From Arthrobacter antibioticus (lineage in GTDB: Bacteria > Actinomycetota > Actinomycetes > Actinomycetales > Micrococcaceae): a stretch of DNA of 64,000 nt. Below are positions 34,904-43,778 of this stretch, piece after piece. The notes under the pieces are model-generated. The model did not search any database and was not told the origin of the DNA. It saw only the letters and a list, made by a program, of their open reading frames with translations. The stretch spans positions 337,109 through 401,108 of the forward strand of contig NZ_JASISQ010000003.1 of the NCBI RefSeq assembly GCF_030063205.1, read 5' to 3'. Each line of letters opens with the position of its first letter. The first letter of the stretch is position 1. Position numbers and translations under genes: made by a program.

Positions 34904-36970
34904 CTACCGCAGGCTGAACTGGTATTGCCCCGGAACCTCTTCGCCAGGACATACCCGCTGCCAGAGTTCCGCAATTGAGTTATCGCCTTCACGCAGGTCA
35001 GCCACCTCTATCCCGGCCCGCAGAATGGCAGCAGCCTGGCCGCTCTCCCCCACATCAGCAAGCGCCTGAGCCTGCAAGAGCTCCACCCTGCCCAACGAGG
35101 CAAAGGCTTCTGGGCCATTTTCCAACAGATCCAGCGCCATCTGTGGGGCGCCATTCTCCACTGCCAGCGTCATTGCCTCAATCAGCAGCGCCCGGGTGCC
35201 GTAAGTAGTGGAACAAGCAAGTTCCAAGTGATGCAAGCCCTCCTTCACCTCCCCCGCGGCCAAGAGAGCCAACCCCTTTCCACGCAAGGCCAGTTCCCGG
35301 CTTCTCTCACTCAGCGGCGCCCCTGCTCCAACAATCCCGTCCCCGCCAGTGCCCGCCTCACCAGCATCGCTCCCACCAAGAGCCCTGTCGTACAAACCAA
35401 CAACAACAGCTAGGTCCGCTGCCCTGCTGGATGCTCGCGCATGAACCATGACGGCATGGTGAAAGGCAGCCTCAGCGCTAAGGTTGCGTCCTGCTGTGAG
35501 TAGATCCTCCCAATCAAGACCCCGAACAAATGACACCGCCCCACCGAAGGGCTGACTGGGTGCTTCCGCAGCGGAGGCTTCAAAAGGTTTTTCAACAATG
35601 CCTTCATTGGCGCGGAGAAGCTCAAGCCATGGGCTCTGGTCAGTGGTGAGCGTTTCTGCGCCAAAGGGCGTTCCACTCTCATCCACCCACTCCATATCGC
35701 TGTGTTGGCGACGTCCGCTCTCCAAAGCACCCCAGCCGCTGCCAGCCACCAGCAATTCGGTAGGGGGCAGATCAGCCCAGCGTCCGGCGTCGGACAGGGC
35801 ATCAGCAATGCCCTGCCGTGGAACCAGCGTCTCCACGCGCTGCGCCCCATGAGTGAGCGCACTATCCCACGCCCCGGCGGCGAGCGCGGGATCCAGCGCC
35901 GCGTTACCGTAGGCCTCAACCCATTGCCAGCTCGCCCCGGCAGGCATGGGCACGTGCTCAAGTTGGGTCTGCGCCAGGCCCGATTGAATCTCCGCATAGC
36001 GTCGAGGTTCTCCGTCATTAGAGGGGCTCAACCATTCCTGCCAACGGTGTCCACCCGTACTCTCCCCCCACATGAACAACTTCCGGCCCCGCAATTGCTC
36101 GCTAGAGACCATGGCCAGCCCGTCGCCGTCAGCATCTGCGGCAAGCTCCCAGCGGCGTTCTTGCGGCTCAATATCGAAGAAGAAGTCAGCGGCCTGGCCG
36201 TTATTGACGGGCCACGTAACATCCACGCCCTCTACGTTTGTGGGGTCAATACGGCTCATGGCCCCGTCATAATTGGAGAGGAAAGCCTGCTTTGCGGGGG
36301 CAAGCACCCGGGTACCGGGGGTCTGCGGCACGGCCGCATTGCTCCACCAATACATGGGGACAGTCTTCTCATTGGGATTACGGATACGCACCGCAGTGAA
36401 CAGCACCTTCGACTCGACAGGCAACCACGCATCAATTTGAAACACCACTTCCCGCAACCGGTCAAACTCCCACATTCGGAGCACTTCCTGGCCCTCCGGG
36501 GTCCGCACAATGGCTGTGTGCAGCGGCGAACAGGTACTTGGCGAGTGTCCTCGTGTGCCAATGTTCCACTCGATCCCGCCGGCAAACCACGCGTTGCGCA
36601 GCGCCAGATTGGCGAACTGAACGCGGTCCGAGGTGTGCAGCAAGTCCTTGCCACTGGCCTTATCCTTTAGTTCCCAGAGCCGTCCACCCAGCCCGGGCAG
36701 GAAAGTCGCCTTAATGTGCGCATTTTCAAGTACGACGGCGGTCAGGTCTGTTGCGCTTGTCTCTCGCGTGTAGTTCTCCTGCATGGAATAGGGATAGAGG
36801 TTATTCACCCTTCCCCACCGCACCCCGGCCAAAATTTCTTCCGGAACACCCTCACCCACTGTGTACGGAGGTGCCAGCAGAGGCTGTACGGATGGCAGTG
36901 CGGACTCTTCAACCAGTTCTGCCAGCTCGAGGGTCCGCGTGGTGACGGTTAGCGTGGAGGAGGACTTCAT
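34904..36970 (-). CDS. DUF5107 protein with C-terminal TPR-like region
   Basis: Protein of 688 aa. The N-terminal half (about 30-370) is the DUF5107 beta-rich domain, resembling carbohydrate-binding/mutarotase folds: FLPGLGGRLWELKDKASGK, FAGGIEWNIGTRGHSP and MYWWSNAAVPQ. The C-terminal half is helical with repeats like those of TPR proteins (AAFHHAVMVHARA; ALRGKGLALLAAGE). Such proteins often accompany sugar utilisation genes and are thought to act on carbohydrates; no function is established and no sugar transporter is adjacent. GGAAG precedes the ATG at 36970 by 5 nt. Confidence 0.8.
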   Translation of the reverse strand: MKSSSTLTVTTRTLELAELVEESALPSVQPLLAPPYTVGEGVPEEILAGVRWGRVNNLYPYSMQENYTRETSATDLTAVVLENAHIKATFLPGLGGRLWELKDKASGKDLLHTSDRVQFANLALRNAWFAGGIEWNIGTRGHSPSTCSPLHTAIVRTPEGQEVLRMWEFDRLREVVFQIDAWLPVESKVLFTAVRIRNPNEKTVPMYWWSNAAVPQTPGTRVLAPAKQAFLSNYDGAMSRIDPTNVEGVDVTWPVNNGQAADFFFDIEPQERRWELAADADGDGLAMVSSEQLRGRKLFMWGESTGGHRWQEWLSPSNDGEPRRYAEIQSGLAQTQLEHVPMPAGASWQWVEAYGNAALDPALAAGAWDSALTHGAQRVETLVPRQGIADALSDAGRWADLPPTELLVAGSGWGALESGRRQHSDMEWVDESGTPFGAETLTTDQSPWLELLRANEGIVEKPFEASAAEAPSQPFGGAVSFVRGLDWEDLLTAGRNLSAEAAFHHAVMVHARASSRAADLAVVVGLYDRALGGSDAGEAGTGGDGIVGAGAPLSERSRELALRGKGLALLAAGEVKEGLHHLELACSTTYGTRALLIEAMTLAVENGAPQMALDLLENGPEAFASLGRVELLQAQALADVGESGQAAAILRAGIEVADLREGDNSIAELWQRVCPGEEVPGQYQFSLR

Positions 36971-37184
36971 AGGGCTTCCAATCAGCAATTTTGTGGCGCA
37001 GGTCCCGGCGGCGGCTTGCCAGGGCTCTTGATGCGAGCCTATCCGACGGCGCAGCAGCCACGATGTGTGGTGGCATTATGTGTCTACACTAGCGATCCCA
37101 CCGGGTGGTTACGCCGTAGAGCTTTCTCCGGCGTGGGTGTCTTCTCTGCAGCCATTAGCTAGCCACCGCTTTGCTCCGCGCTAT

Positions 37185-38060
37185 CTAGCTGTCCACCAAT
37201 GCACTCTCCAGATCCGGGTATTGCCAGGTAAATCCGGCATCTTGGAGCTTCTTCGCCGCAACCCAGCGACTCTTCAAAACAAGTTCAGTCTCCGTCCGGA
37301 TCAGGACGGCGCCAAGCTTGAGTAACCATGCCGGCGTCGGTACTCCAAACGGCATTCTATGTTTACCCTGGACAGCCGCCATCAGCTCCGAATTGCTGAT
37401 GACTTGTGGGGCCGCAATATTGACGGGACCGGTTATCTCCCGGTTGTTGTGCAGAAATATGACGGCACGGAATAGGTCTTGCACATGAACCCAGCTAAAT
37501 TTCTGCCCACCGTCTCCCATACGGCCGCCCAATCCCCAACGGGCGAGGTTATTGATGGGGCGCATGGCCCCTCCCTCGGGTCCCAGGACTATGGTCATGC
37601 GCAATGGAATCTTCCGTGTTCCGCTGACATCCGCTAATGCAAGCGTTTCTTCCCAGCCCCGCGCCACCTCAACGGAGAACCCGGCGCCAAATTCGCCGTC
37701 GTACTCATCTTGGGGCTTATCCCGAGCGTCTCGATAGATGGTGCCCGTGCTGGCGTTAAACCAGTCCAGGGGAGGGTGGAGGCAGGAAGCAACCGCTCGT
37801 CCCAGCTCCGCGGTGGTATCTAGGCGCGAGCGCATAATTTCAGCCTTGTTCACGGCAGAGTAACGGCAAGAAACTGACTTGCCGGCCAGGTTGATCAGCA
37901 ACTGGGCACCCTCAAGTTCAGCGCTGATGGCAGCTGTGTCACCCCACACGGCATCACCTGACCTACCCAAGGTGCGGACCCGCCACCCCGCCGCGGCAAA
38001 CTGACGATAGAAATGTTTGCCAATGAACCCCGAAGCCCCTGCGATAACGACAGTTTTCAT
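37185..38060 (-). CDS. TIGR01777-family NAD-dependent epimerase-like oxidoreductase
   Basis: Extended SDR of 291 aa, YfcH/TIGR01777 type: GASGFIGKHFYRQF cofactor loop, INLAGKSV, the family-typical NKAEIMRSRLDTT, NASTGTIYRD and SWVHVQDLFRA, with a DUF1731 C-terminal segment (MPFGVPTPAWLLKLGAVLI). The biochemical role of the family is unknown. The start overlaps the TetR stop by four bases, so the TetR protein controls it. Confidence 0.85.
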   Translation of the reverse strand: MKTVVIAGASGFIGKHFYRQFAAAGWRVRTLGRSGDAVWGDTAAISAELEGAQLLINLAGKSVSCRYSAVNKAEIMRSRLDTTAELGRAVASCLHPPLDWFNASTGTIYRDARDKPQDEYDGEFGAGFSVEVARGWEETLALADVSGTRKIPLRMTIVLGPEGGAMRPINNLARWGLGGRMGDGGQKFSWVHVQDLFRAVIFLHNNREITGPVNIAAPQVISNSELMAAVQGKHRMPFGVPTPAWLLKLGAVLIRTETELVLKSRWVAAKKLQDAGFTWQYPDLESALVDS

Positions 38061-38707
38061 GATTGCACCCTCACCTTGAGCGTCAGAGCCTCTTCGATCA
38101 TGGGTTTGACCACGGGCAGTCGCGAAAGGGCCACGAGTTTGGCGATCAGTGGCGCGCCTCCATCAATCAGTATCCGGGTGCGGCGCTGATTCTCGGAGCT
38201 GTCATAAACCCAAAAAAACACCACACCCATGTAGACAAGCCAGAGGAGTTCCGGCAGTTGAGGTCGCAGGAAGTGCGGAACTTTGGTGCCCTTGATGACT
38301 TCACGGAAGATTCCCACGGCTTCCTCTCTCGCTTCGGTTGATGCCCCACCAAAAGGGTTGAGGACCGATTGCGGTGGTAGCGCGCTACTCATGAAGGCAC
38401 CACCGAAGCCGTGGTAGGGGGTCATCGCATCTATTCCTGCGTTCAGGGCCGCCTTGAGCCTGTCGCCGAAACCATTGACGTGCTCCAAAGCTACCGACGC
38501 TGCCATACCCTGCTCTGCTACCGACTCGCGGTACAACTCCAAAACCAGCTCATCCTTTGAAGAGAAGTAATAGTAGGCACTGCCTACGGAAATACCCGCT
38601 TCCTCGGCGATGGCCCGCATCGTTGTCTTAGAGAACCCTTTGCTGCGAAACATGCCAAGGGCCGTATCCAACACCAAAGCCTTGGTTTGTGCACTCTTAC
38701 TATCCAT
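38057..38707 (-). CDS. TetR-family regulator
   Basis: Protein of 216 aa with the TetR helix-turn-helix GMFRSKGFSKTTMRAIAEEA, GISVGSAYYYFSSKDELVLE and an all-helical ligand domain. It is translationally coupled to the TIGR01777 gene. Two 14-bp palindromes and a TATAAT box lie directly upstream, so autoregulation of the two-gene operon is very likely. Confidence 0.87.
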   Translation of the reverse strand: MDSKSAQTKALVLDTALGMFRSKGFSKTTMRAIAEEAGISVGSAYYYFSSKDELVLELYRESVAEQGMAASVALEHVNGFGDRLKAALNAGIDAMTPYHGFGGAFMSSALPPQSVLNPFGGASTEAREEAVGIFREVIKGTKVPHFLRPQLPELLWLVYMGVVFFWVYDSSENQRRTRILIDGGAPLIAKLVALSRLPVVKPMIEEALTLKVRVQS

Positions 38708-38724
38708 AACCCACTCCCCAGTTT

Positions 38725-38772
38725 TTGAACGTGTTCAATTATAAGTAAAGCACTCTTTTTGAACACGTTCAA
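38725..38772 (-). promoter_or_regulatory. Twin TetR operators flanking a TATAAT box
   Basis: Palindromes TTGAACGTGTTCAA (38725-38738) and TTGAACACGTTCAA (38759-38772) are 34 bp apart centre to centre, roughly three helical turns. On the minus strand TATAAT (38738-38743) lies between them, abutting the proximal one. This is a compact autoregulated promoter for the tetR-TIGR01777 operon. Confidence 0.8.
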
Positions 38773-38870
38773 TTCTTCTGTGGGATAGCTCGGGCTCTTG
38801 CCGCGCCCGGAAAGCTCTGCGCCGGTGCTTCTACGGACAGAGCACACTCAAGCTCAGGCCCTTGAGCTGC

Positions 38871-38915
38871 CCTTACTTGCCCTTACTTGCCCTTACTTGC
38901 CCTTACTTGCCCTTA
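38871..38915. repeat. Tandem 10-bp repeat (CCTTACTTGC), four and a half copies
   Basis: Four identical units CCTTACTTGC plus a partial fifth lie in the 382-bp gap between the TetR gene and the plus-strand hydrolase. Apart from this and the operators I see no gene in the gap. A copy-number-variable minisatellite is likely. Confidence 0.85.
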
Positions 38916-39089
38916 GGGTCAGGCTATCCACGGGGTAAATGAACTCATCTATGATCTACTGACAACTATTGCCGATTTTCATAATTCGAGCCTGACCTCG
39001 CGTCGGGCTCTCACGTTAAGTAGCTCATCGAACACACTGAACACGCCACGACAGTTTTGTCTTGACACCGATTGGGGTTTTGAAGCGAC

Positions 39090-40187
39090 ATGGAAAAGCA
39101 CGTCATAGCGAACAATATCGACACAGCTAAGCGTCAAAGACCTCTCCGGCGTCGACTTGTGATCGCTGGGGGAACCCTAGTCGCCGCCGTCGCTCTGACA
39201 GCAATCGTCGCCGCCATCACCCCCTGGCCATCAGTGATGGTCATCCGCACGGTTTTCGAGAAGGGCGCCGCGTCCACCGTCGCCGAGATGGAACCACACG
39301 TTTCCGATACGAAGCTCGCCGAGTACCGAGATATCGCTTATGCCCCACCCACCGGCTCGCTCCCTCAATCAGATACAACCCTCGACGTCTACACTCCAGC
39401 TGGTGGCACCAAAAAGTTGACCACAATAGTCTGGGTACACGGTGGTGCATGGATTTCAGGGCAGAAGGAAAACATTGAACCCTACTTACGTATCCTCGCG
39501 GCCCAGGGGTACACGACTATCGGCGTCAACTACACCACCGCACCGGAAGCCGTCTATCCAACGGCACTCACGCAACTGAACACTGCACTGCGTTATATTA
39601 GCGAGCACGCCCCTGAATGGAACGGTGATCCAAACCGGATTGTGCTGGCAGGTGACTCCGCAGGCAGCCAACTGGCCAGTCAGCTCGCCATCCTCACTAC
39701 CAACCCCCGCTACGCGCACCTTTCGGGCATGACACCTGGGCTCAAAGAAGAACAAGTTGTGGGGGCCATCCTCAACTGCGGCGTTTATGACATGCCAGCC
39801 ATGTCCGCGCTCAACGGTATCGAAGCATGGGGGCTACAGGTCTCACTCTGGGCGTACGCGGGAACGAAGGACTGGTCATCTCGATCAACTGGCTCCCTAA
39901 TGTCTACGATCGACTTCGTCAATGCTGACTTTCCGCCGACGTACATTAGCGGGGGTAACGGTGACGCCCTCACTTGGTCACAATCAATCCCCTTTGCGCA
40001 AGCACTTGAGGACTCTGGAGTGTCGGTGACTCGGCTCTTCTGGCCTGCAAACCACGAACCAAAGCTTCCTCACGAGTACCAGTTCCACCTTGATCTCAAC
40101 GAGGCAAACGTGGCACTGGCTGACACGATCAAATACCTGCAAGCGCTCGATTCAGAGTCCACACAGAGCAGCACGAAGCCTTCTTAA
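39090..40187 (+). CDS. Membrane-anchored alpha/beta hydrolase (esterase-like)
   Basis: Protein of 365 aa with an N-terminal anchor helix (LVIAGGTLVAAVALTAIVAAI, about 23-43). The hydrolase domain carries the oxyanion motif VWVHGGAWISGQ, the nucleophile GDSAGSQLAS and a late His near LPHEYQFHLD. This is the hormone-sensitive-lipase/BD-FAE-like arrangement, probably an extracytoplasmic carboxylesterase. The substrate is unknown. A TTGACA occurs about 30 bp upstream and a weak GAAG ribosome site precedes the ATG. Confidence 0.78.
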   Translation: MEKHVIANNIDTAKRQRPLRRRLVIAGGTLVAAVALTAIVAAITPWPSVMVIRTVFEKGAASTVAEMEPHVSDTKLAEYRDIAYAPPTGSLPQSDTTLDVYTPAGGTKKLTTIVWVHGGAWISGQKENIEPYLRILAAQGYTTIGVNYTTAPEAVYPTALTQLNTALRYISEHAPEWNGDPNRIVLAGDSAGSQLASQLAILTTNPRYAHLSGMTPGLKEEQVVGAILNCGVYDMPAMSALNGIEAWGLQVSLWAYAGTKDWSSRSTGSLMSTIDFVNADFPPTYISGGNGDALTWSQSIPFAQALEDSGVSVTRLFWPANHEPKLPHEYQFHLDLNEANVALADTIKYLQALDSESTQSSTKPS

Positions 40188-40226
40188 GGGCCCTTCCTGG
40201 AACAGGACACCCTGTCCGTGGTGCAC

Positions 40227-40856
40227 TCAGGCAGGGTTTGCAGCTGCGATCACCAAAGGAATCTCCTGCCCATCCCAGCTGAGTTTCAAGGTGGTGTCGC
40301 TGTGCAGTACTCCCGCAGTGTTCAGCTCTCGTAAAACAACCAAATTCAGCACTCCAGCCGGAATAGTTGTCACGGAGTTGGACGTCTGCGGAGCACCAAT
40401 CTGCAACTCGGGAACTTCAGTTTCCGGCGCACCAGTCCTACTAAGCAGGGCTGTGGGGGCCACGTGCTTAAGCCCATCATTAACCACTAAATTCTCACTA
40501 GCGGCAGGTTTGCCAACCAGCAACGCCGCAGCGAGTTCATGCACGTAAACAGGGTCGGCAGTGGCGTCGTACACCCAGCGAGCGCCCAGCACCGAGTGCT
40601 CCATAGTTGTTATGAGGTACTTCTCAGCGCCAGCCAAGGGTGCGCCACGGTAAGTCAGCGGCACTTGGTAGATCCGCCCACCAACGCCCACCACATGAGT
40701 CTCAATGCCAACCTCACCGGCCGGATCATCAAAGCGAAAAGCCGCCAGCCGCCTTAGCTCCGTTGCATCCTGAATAAACCATGGCTGGGTAGGCAGCCAC
40801 TGACTCAAAAGTTCGGACTTTGACGGGCTGAGTTCAGCATCATAAAGAGTAGCCAT
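40227..40856 (-). CDS. Maltokinase N-terminal cap-like (Mak_N_cap) protein
   Basis: Protein of 209 aa resembling the N-terminal cap domain of actinobacterial maltokinase (the CG0192-like family). WLPTQPWFIQDA, ETHVVGVGGRIYQVPLTYRG and ARWVYDATADPVYV are the recognisable segments. No kinase domain follows, so it is a stand-alone cap. Function unknown; such proteins are widespread single genes in this group. It is convergent with the hydrolase at 39090. Confidence 0.75.
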   Translation of the reverse strand: MATLYDAELSPSKSELLSQWLPTQPWFIQDATELRRLAAFRFDDPAGEVGIETHVVGVGGRIYQVPLTYRGAPLAGAEKYLITTMEHSVLGARWVYDATADPVYVHELAAALLVGKPAASENLVVNDGLKHVAPTALLSRTGAPETEVPELQIGAPQTSNSVTTIPAGVLNLVVLRELNTAGVLHSDTTLKLSWDGQEIPLVIAAANPA

Positions 40857-40908
40857 GCCACCAGCATAGATGCCTCTCCCACGAGAACATTCTGAGTCGA
40901 CTTAAATG

Positions 40909-40965
40909 AAGTACGACGCCGTGAGGTCACCTTCTGAACGAAGGTGACCTCACGGCGTCGTACTT
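40909..40965. repeat. Perfect 26-bp inverted repeat with 5-nt loop
   Basis: Arms 40909-40934 and 40940-40965 are fully complementary, enclosing TGAAC. It lies downstream of the TPP-enzyme gene and next to the second GAGCGAGCG repeat. It can form a very stable hairpin in RNA of either strand but has no T tract. It may act as a terminator or mRNA-protecting element, or be part of an extragenic repeat family. Confidence 0.85.
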
Positions 40966-41012
40966 AGTGAGCGAGCGTCAGGAAAAACCAGACGTGAAGT
41001 GAGCGAGCGTTG
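40966..41012. repeat. Extragenic GAGCGAGCG repeat, copy 2
   Basis: AGTGAGCGAGCGTC, AGGAAAAACCAGACGTG, AAGTGAGCGAGCGTTGG in the same order as the copy at 34851. It lies directly at the stop codon of the TPP-enzyme gene, as copy 1 lies at the stop of the DUF5107 gene. Confidence 0.7.
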
Positions 41013-41013
41013 G

Positions 41014-42702
41014 CTAGATGTCCAGGTGCGTGGGGCCGAACATCTTCAACAGCACATCAACCACCACAACGTTTGGACCCTCAGCGGCGAAGGCGGCCTT
41101 AAGCGCCTCCCCCACGTGTTCGGCCTTCACACGCTGGGCGGGAACACCGAAGGCCTCCGCCACTTTCACAAAGTCCGGCCGCGCCAATTCAGTGTGCGTG
41201 GCTTTACCAAAGGTGTCGATCATGTATTCACGCAGGATGCCGTAGCCGCCGTCGTCAACAATGAGCCATGTGACAGGGGCATTGTGCTGCTTGGCCGTAG
41301 CCAGTTCCGAGATGGAATACATGGAGGAACCATCCCCGGCAACTGCCAGTACACGGGAAGGCTTGCCCGCGCTCTCCAGCCCCAGCGCGCCACCAATAGC
41401 GGCCGGGAAGCCGTAGCCCAACCCACCAGCACCTTGGGCGGAGTGGAATTCTCCATCCTTGGAATCCCAGCAGCTCCAACCCCAATAAGCTGAGATGGTC
41501 ATGTCCCAGAAGGTCTGCATCTCGGCAGGGACAGCTTCGCGAATGTCGGCCATGAACTTGCGCTCCAGACCCAGATCCTGCTCATCAAGACGACCCTGGA
41601 CCTTGGCAAGAGTCGCCGTCACAATGTTCTGCGGAGTTTCCCCGTGCCACTGTGCCTTCTCCCCATGAGGTTCAGTCAGGGCCTCATCCAGCGCCCTCAG
41701 CGCCTGACCGGCGTCAGCACGGATGCCCAAGGCCGGGCGGTTGGATTCAAGCACGCGAGGCTCAGCATCGATCTGAATGATGCGCCCGCGCGGCTCCATG
41801 GTGAAGTAGTTACTGGAAACCTCACCCATGGATGACCCAATAACAACAAGCACATCTGCATCTTCAAGTACTTCGGTAACGTACCGATCTTCCATCCACG
41901 ACTGCAGCGAAAGCTCATGGTTCCACGGGAACGCGCCATTGCCGCCCGGGGTGCACACCACAGGTGCGTTGAGCTTTTCGGCAATAGCGAGCAGCTCTTT
42001 TTGGGCATGGCCGCGACGCACGCCACCACCTGCAACAATGACGGGACGCTCAGCGGCGGAAAGCCACTTCACTGCTTCCCGGACCAGCTCAACTCGAGGC
42101 GGGTTATCGAAAGGTTCCGCCAAAGCATCCTCAACAGCCGGCACAAAGATGGGGTCCAACAACACGTTTTGGGGTACTTCAATCCAGACCGGGCCCTGCG
42201 GGGAGGAAACTGCTTCCGTCCACGCATCCTGAATGGCAGAAGGGATTCCTGAGGCATGCTGGATCAGTCGCTGGCTCTTGGTCACATTGGCCGCGGAGGC
42301 TTTTTGGTCATCGAGCTGATGAAGCATGCCCTTGCGGCGGGCCCCCAAACCCTCAAGCGGGATCTGGCTGGCCACAACAATCATAGGCACGCCTGTGGCA
42401 TACGCTTCCTGCAAGCCGGCAAGGGCAGTCAAGGCCCCGGGGCCTGTGGACAGGAACAATACGCCCACCTCGCCGGTGGCCCGGGAGTAGCCATCGGCGG
42501 AAAACGCTGAATTGTTCTCCACGCGGGAAGAGACAAAGTGCAGGGGTGAACGGCCCAAGGCATCAAAGAGGCCCAGTGCATGCTGGCCCGGGATGCCAAA
42601 GACGGTTTTGGCGCCCAAGGCAGTGAGTGTTTCAACAACCAGGTCTCCACCGTTGCGCTGAATTTCTGTAGTCTGCGTTGACTCGTTTAGCTGGTCAGTC
42701 AT
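41014..42702 (-). CDS. Thiamine-diphosphate enzyme, possible 2-ketoarginine decarboxylase
   Basis: Acetolactate-synthase-like protein of 562 aa with three domains: PYR (activating Glu in [20 protein letters not shown]), central, and PP ([20 protein letters not shown]). The metal-binding stretch reads IVDDGGYG instead of the common NNGGYG. It is coupled by a four-base overlap to a ureohydrolase. In the arginine transaminase pathway, AruI, a protein of this family and size, decarboxylates 2-ketoarginine and a guanidinobutyrase follows later; the pairing suggests that role (inference). Benzoylformate-decarboxylase-like activity or an acetolactate-synthase role are alternatives. Confidence 0.78.
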   Translation of the reverse strand: MTDQLNESTQTTEIQRNGGDLVVETLTALGAKTVFGIPGQHALGLFDALGRSPLHFVSSRVENNSAFSADGYSRATGEVGVLFLSTGPGALTALAGLQEAYATGVPMIVVASQIPLEGLGARRKGMLHQLDDQKASAANVTKSQRLIQHASGIPSAIQDAWTEAVSSPQGPVWIEVPQNVLLDPIFVPAVEDALAEPFDNPPRVELVREAVKWLSAAERPVIVAGGGVRRGHAQKELLAIAEKLNAPVVCTPGGNGAFPWNHELSLQSWMEDRYVTEVLEDADVLVVIGSSMGEVSSNYFTMEPRGRIIQIDAEPRVLESNRPALGIRADAGQALRALDEALTEPHGEKAQWHGETPQNIVTATLAKVQGRLDEQDLGLERKFMADIREAVPAEMQTFWDMTISAYWGWSCWDSKDGEFHSAQGAGGLGYGFPAAIGGALGLESAGKPSRVLAVAGDGSSMYSISELATAKQHNAPVTWLIVDDGGYGILREYMIDTFGKATHTELARPDFVKVAEAFGVPAQRVKAEHVGEALKAAFAAEGPNVVVVDVLLKMFGPTHLDI

Positions 42703-43778
42703 TTGGTACCGCCTTCGGTGGTAGTAGATCCAAAGCCGGCTGTGCGGCGTCGTTTTTCGGCGTCAAGGGCTTGGGCGGCATAACCGTTGGGAGTGCCGAA
42801 CCGGTCTCCTGCAACGTGGTTATCTGCCATCAACGTCACGAGTTCAAAGCCCACGTGGCTGGCAGCGATTCCGGTAATTTCGGCGTGGTCATAGGCTGGG
42901 GCCACTTCCACAATGTCAGCACCTACCAGATTCATGCCGCGGAACCCGCGGATGATCTCGATCAGTTCGCGGCTGCTGATGCCGCCGGCCTCTGGCGTAC
43001 CGGTACCGGGGGCGTGTGCGGGATCAAGCACATCAATGTCCACCGAAATGTACAGGGGGCGCTTGCCGATGCGGTCACGGATTTTGGCCACTGTCTCGAG
43101 GACGCCTTGGTAATAGACGTCGGCTGCTGTGACGATGCCGAAACCGAAACGGTGATCGTCATCCAAATCCTTCTTACCGTAGAGTGGTCCGCGGGTTCCC
43201 ACGTGGGAAATAGCTTCGGTGTCCAGGACGCCTTCTTCAACGGCCCGACGGAACGGGGTTCCGTGAGTGTATTCGGCACCAAAGTACGTATCCCAGGTGT
43301 CCAAGTGGGCGTCAAAGTGCAGCATGGCAACTGGCTCGCCGGCTCGTTCGGCAGCCGCACGCAGCAGGGGTAGGGAGATGGTGTGGTCGCCACCGATGGT
43401 GAAAAGCTTGGCGCCGTCAGCGGTCAAATCCAGCGCATTCTGCTGGATGGTTTCAATCGCTTCATTGATATTGAAGGGGTTCACGGCCATGTCACCGGCG
43501 TCGGCAACCTGGCAGTTTTCAAACGGCGAAACGTCCCAGGCCGGGTTGTACGGGCGCAGCAGGCGTGAAGCCTCCCGCACGTGGTTGGCACCAAACCGGG
43601 CGCCGGGCCGGTATGAAACACCACTATCAAAGGGGACACCCACAACAGCGATATCGGTTTTTGTGACCTGGTCAAGTCTGGGGAGGCGGGCGTAGGTGGC
43701 GGCGCCTGCGTAGCGCGGGATCTGGGAGGAATCTATGGGACCCAGATTGCCATTGGCCTCGATACGGAGCTCTTTCAT
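42699..43778 (-). CDS. Ureohydrolase (agmatinase/guanidinobutyrase family)
   Basis: Mn-dependent ureohydrolase of 359 aa with all binding motifs: [23 protein letters not shown], and [20 protein letters not shown]. It hydrolyses a guanidino compound to urea and an amine. The sequence class covers agmatinase, guanidinobutyrase and guanidinopropionase, which cannot be separated by eye. Coupling with the TPP enzyme favours 4-guanidinobutyrate. It is the first gene of the operon, with several inverted repeats in the promoter region. Confidence 0.87.
   Translation of the reverse strand: MKELRIEANGNLGPIDSSQIPRYAGAATYARLPRLDQVTKTDIAVVGVPFDSGVSYRPGARFGANHVREASRLLRPYNPAWDVSPFENCQVADAGDMAVNPFNINEAIETIQQNALDLTADGAKLFTIGGDHTISLPLLRAAAERAGEPVAMLHFDAHLDTWDTYFGAEYTHGTPFRRAVEEGVLDTEAISHVGTRGPLYGKKDLDDDHRFGFGIVTAADVYYQGVLETVAKIRDRIGKRPLYISVDIDVLDPAHAPGTGTPEAGGISSRELIEIIRGFRGMNLVGADIVEVAPAYDHAEITGIAASHVGFELVTLMADNHVAGDRFGTPNGYAAQALDAEKRRRTAGFGSTTTEGGTK

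Noticed and set aside
35702..36670. 322-codon plus-strand frame opposite the DUF5107 gene
   Set aside because: Long only because of codon bias of the real gene; no start context or domain.
38871..38915. CRISPR array
   Set aside because: The units are 10 bp and directly adjacent with no spacers; it is a simple tandem repeat.
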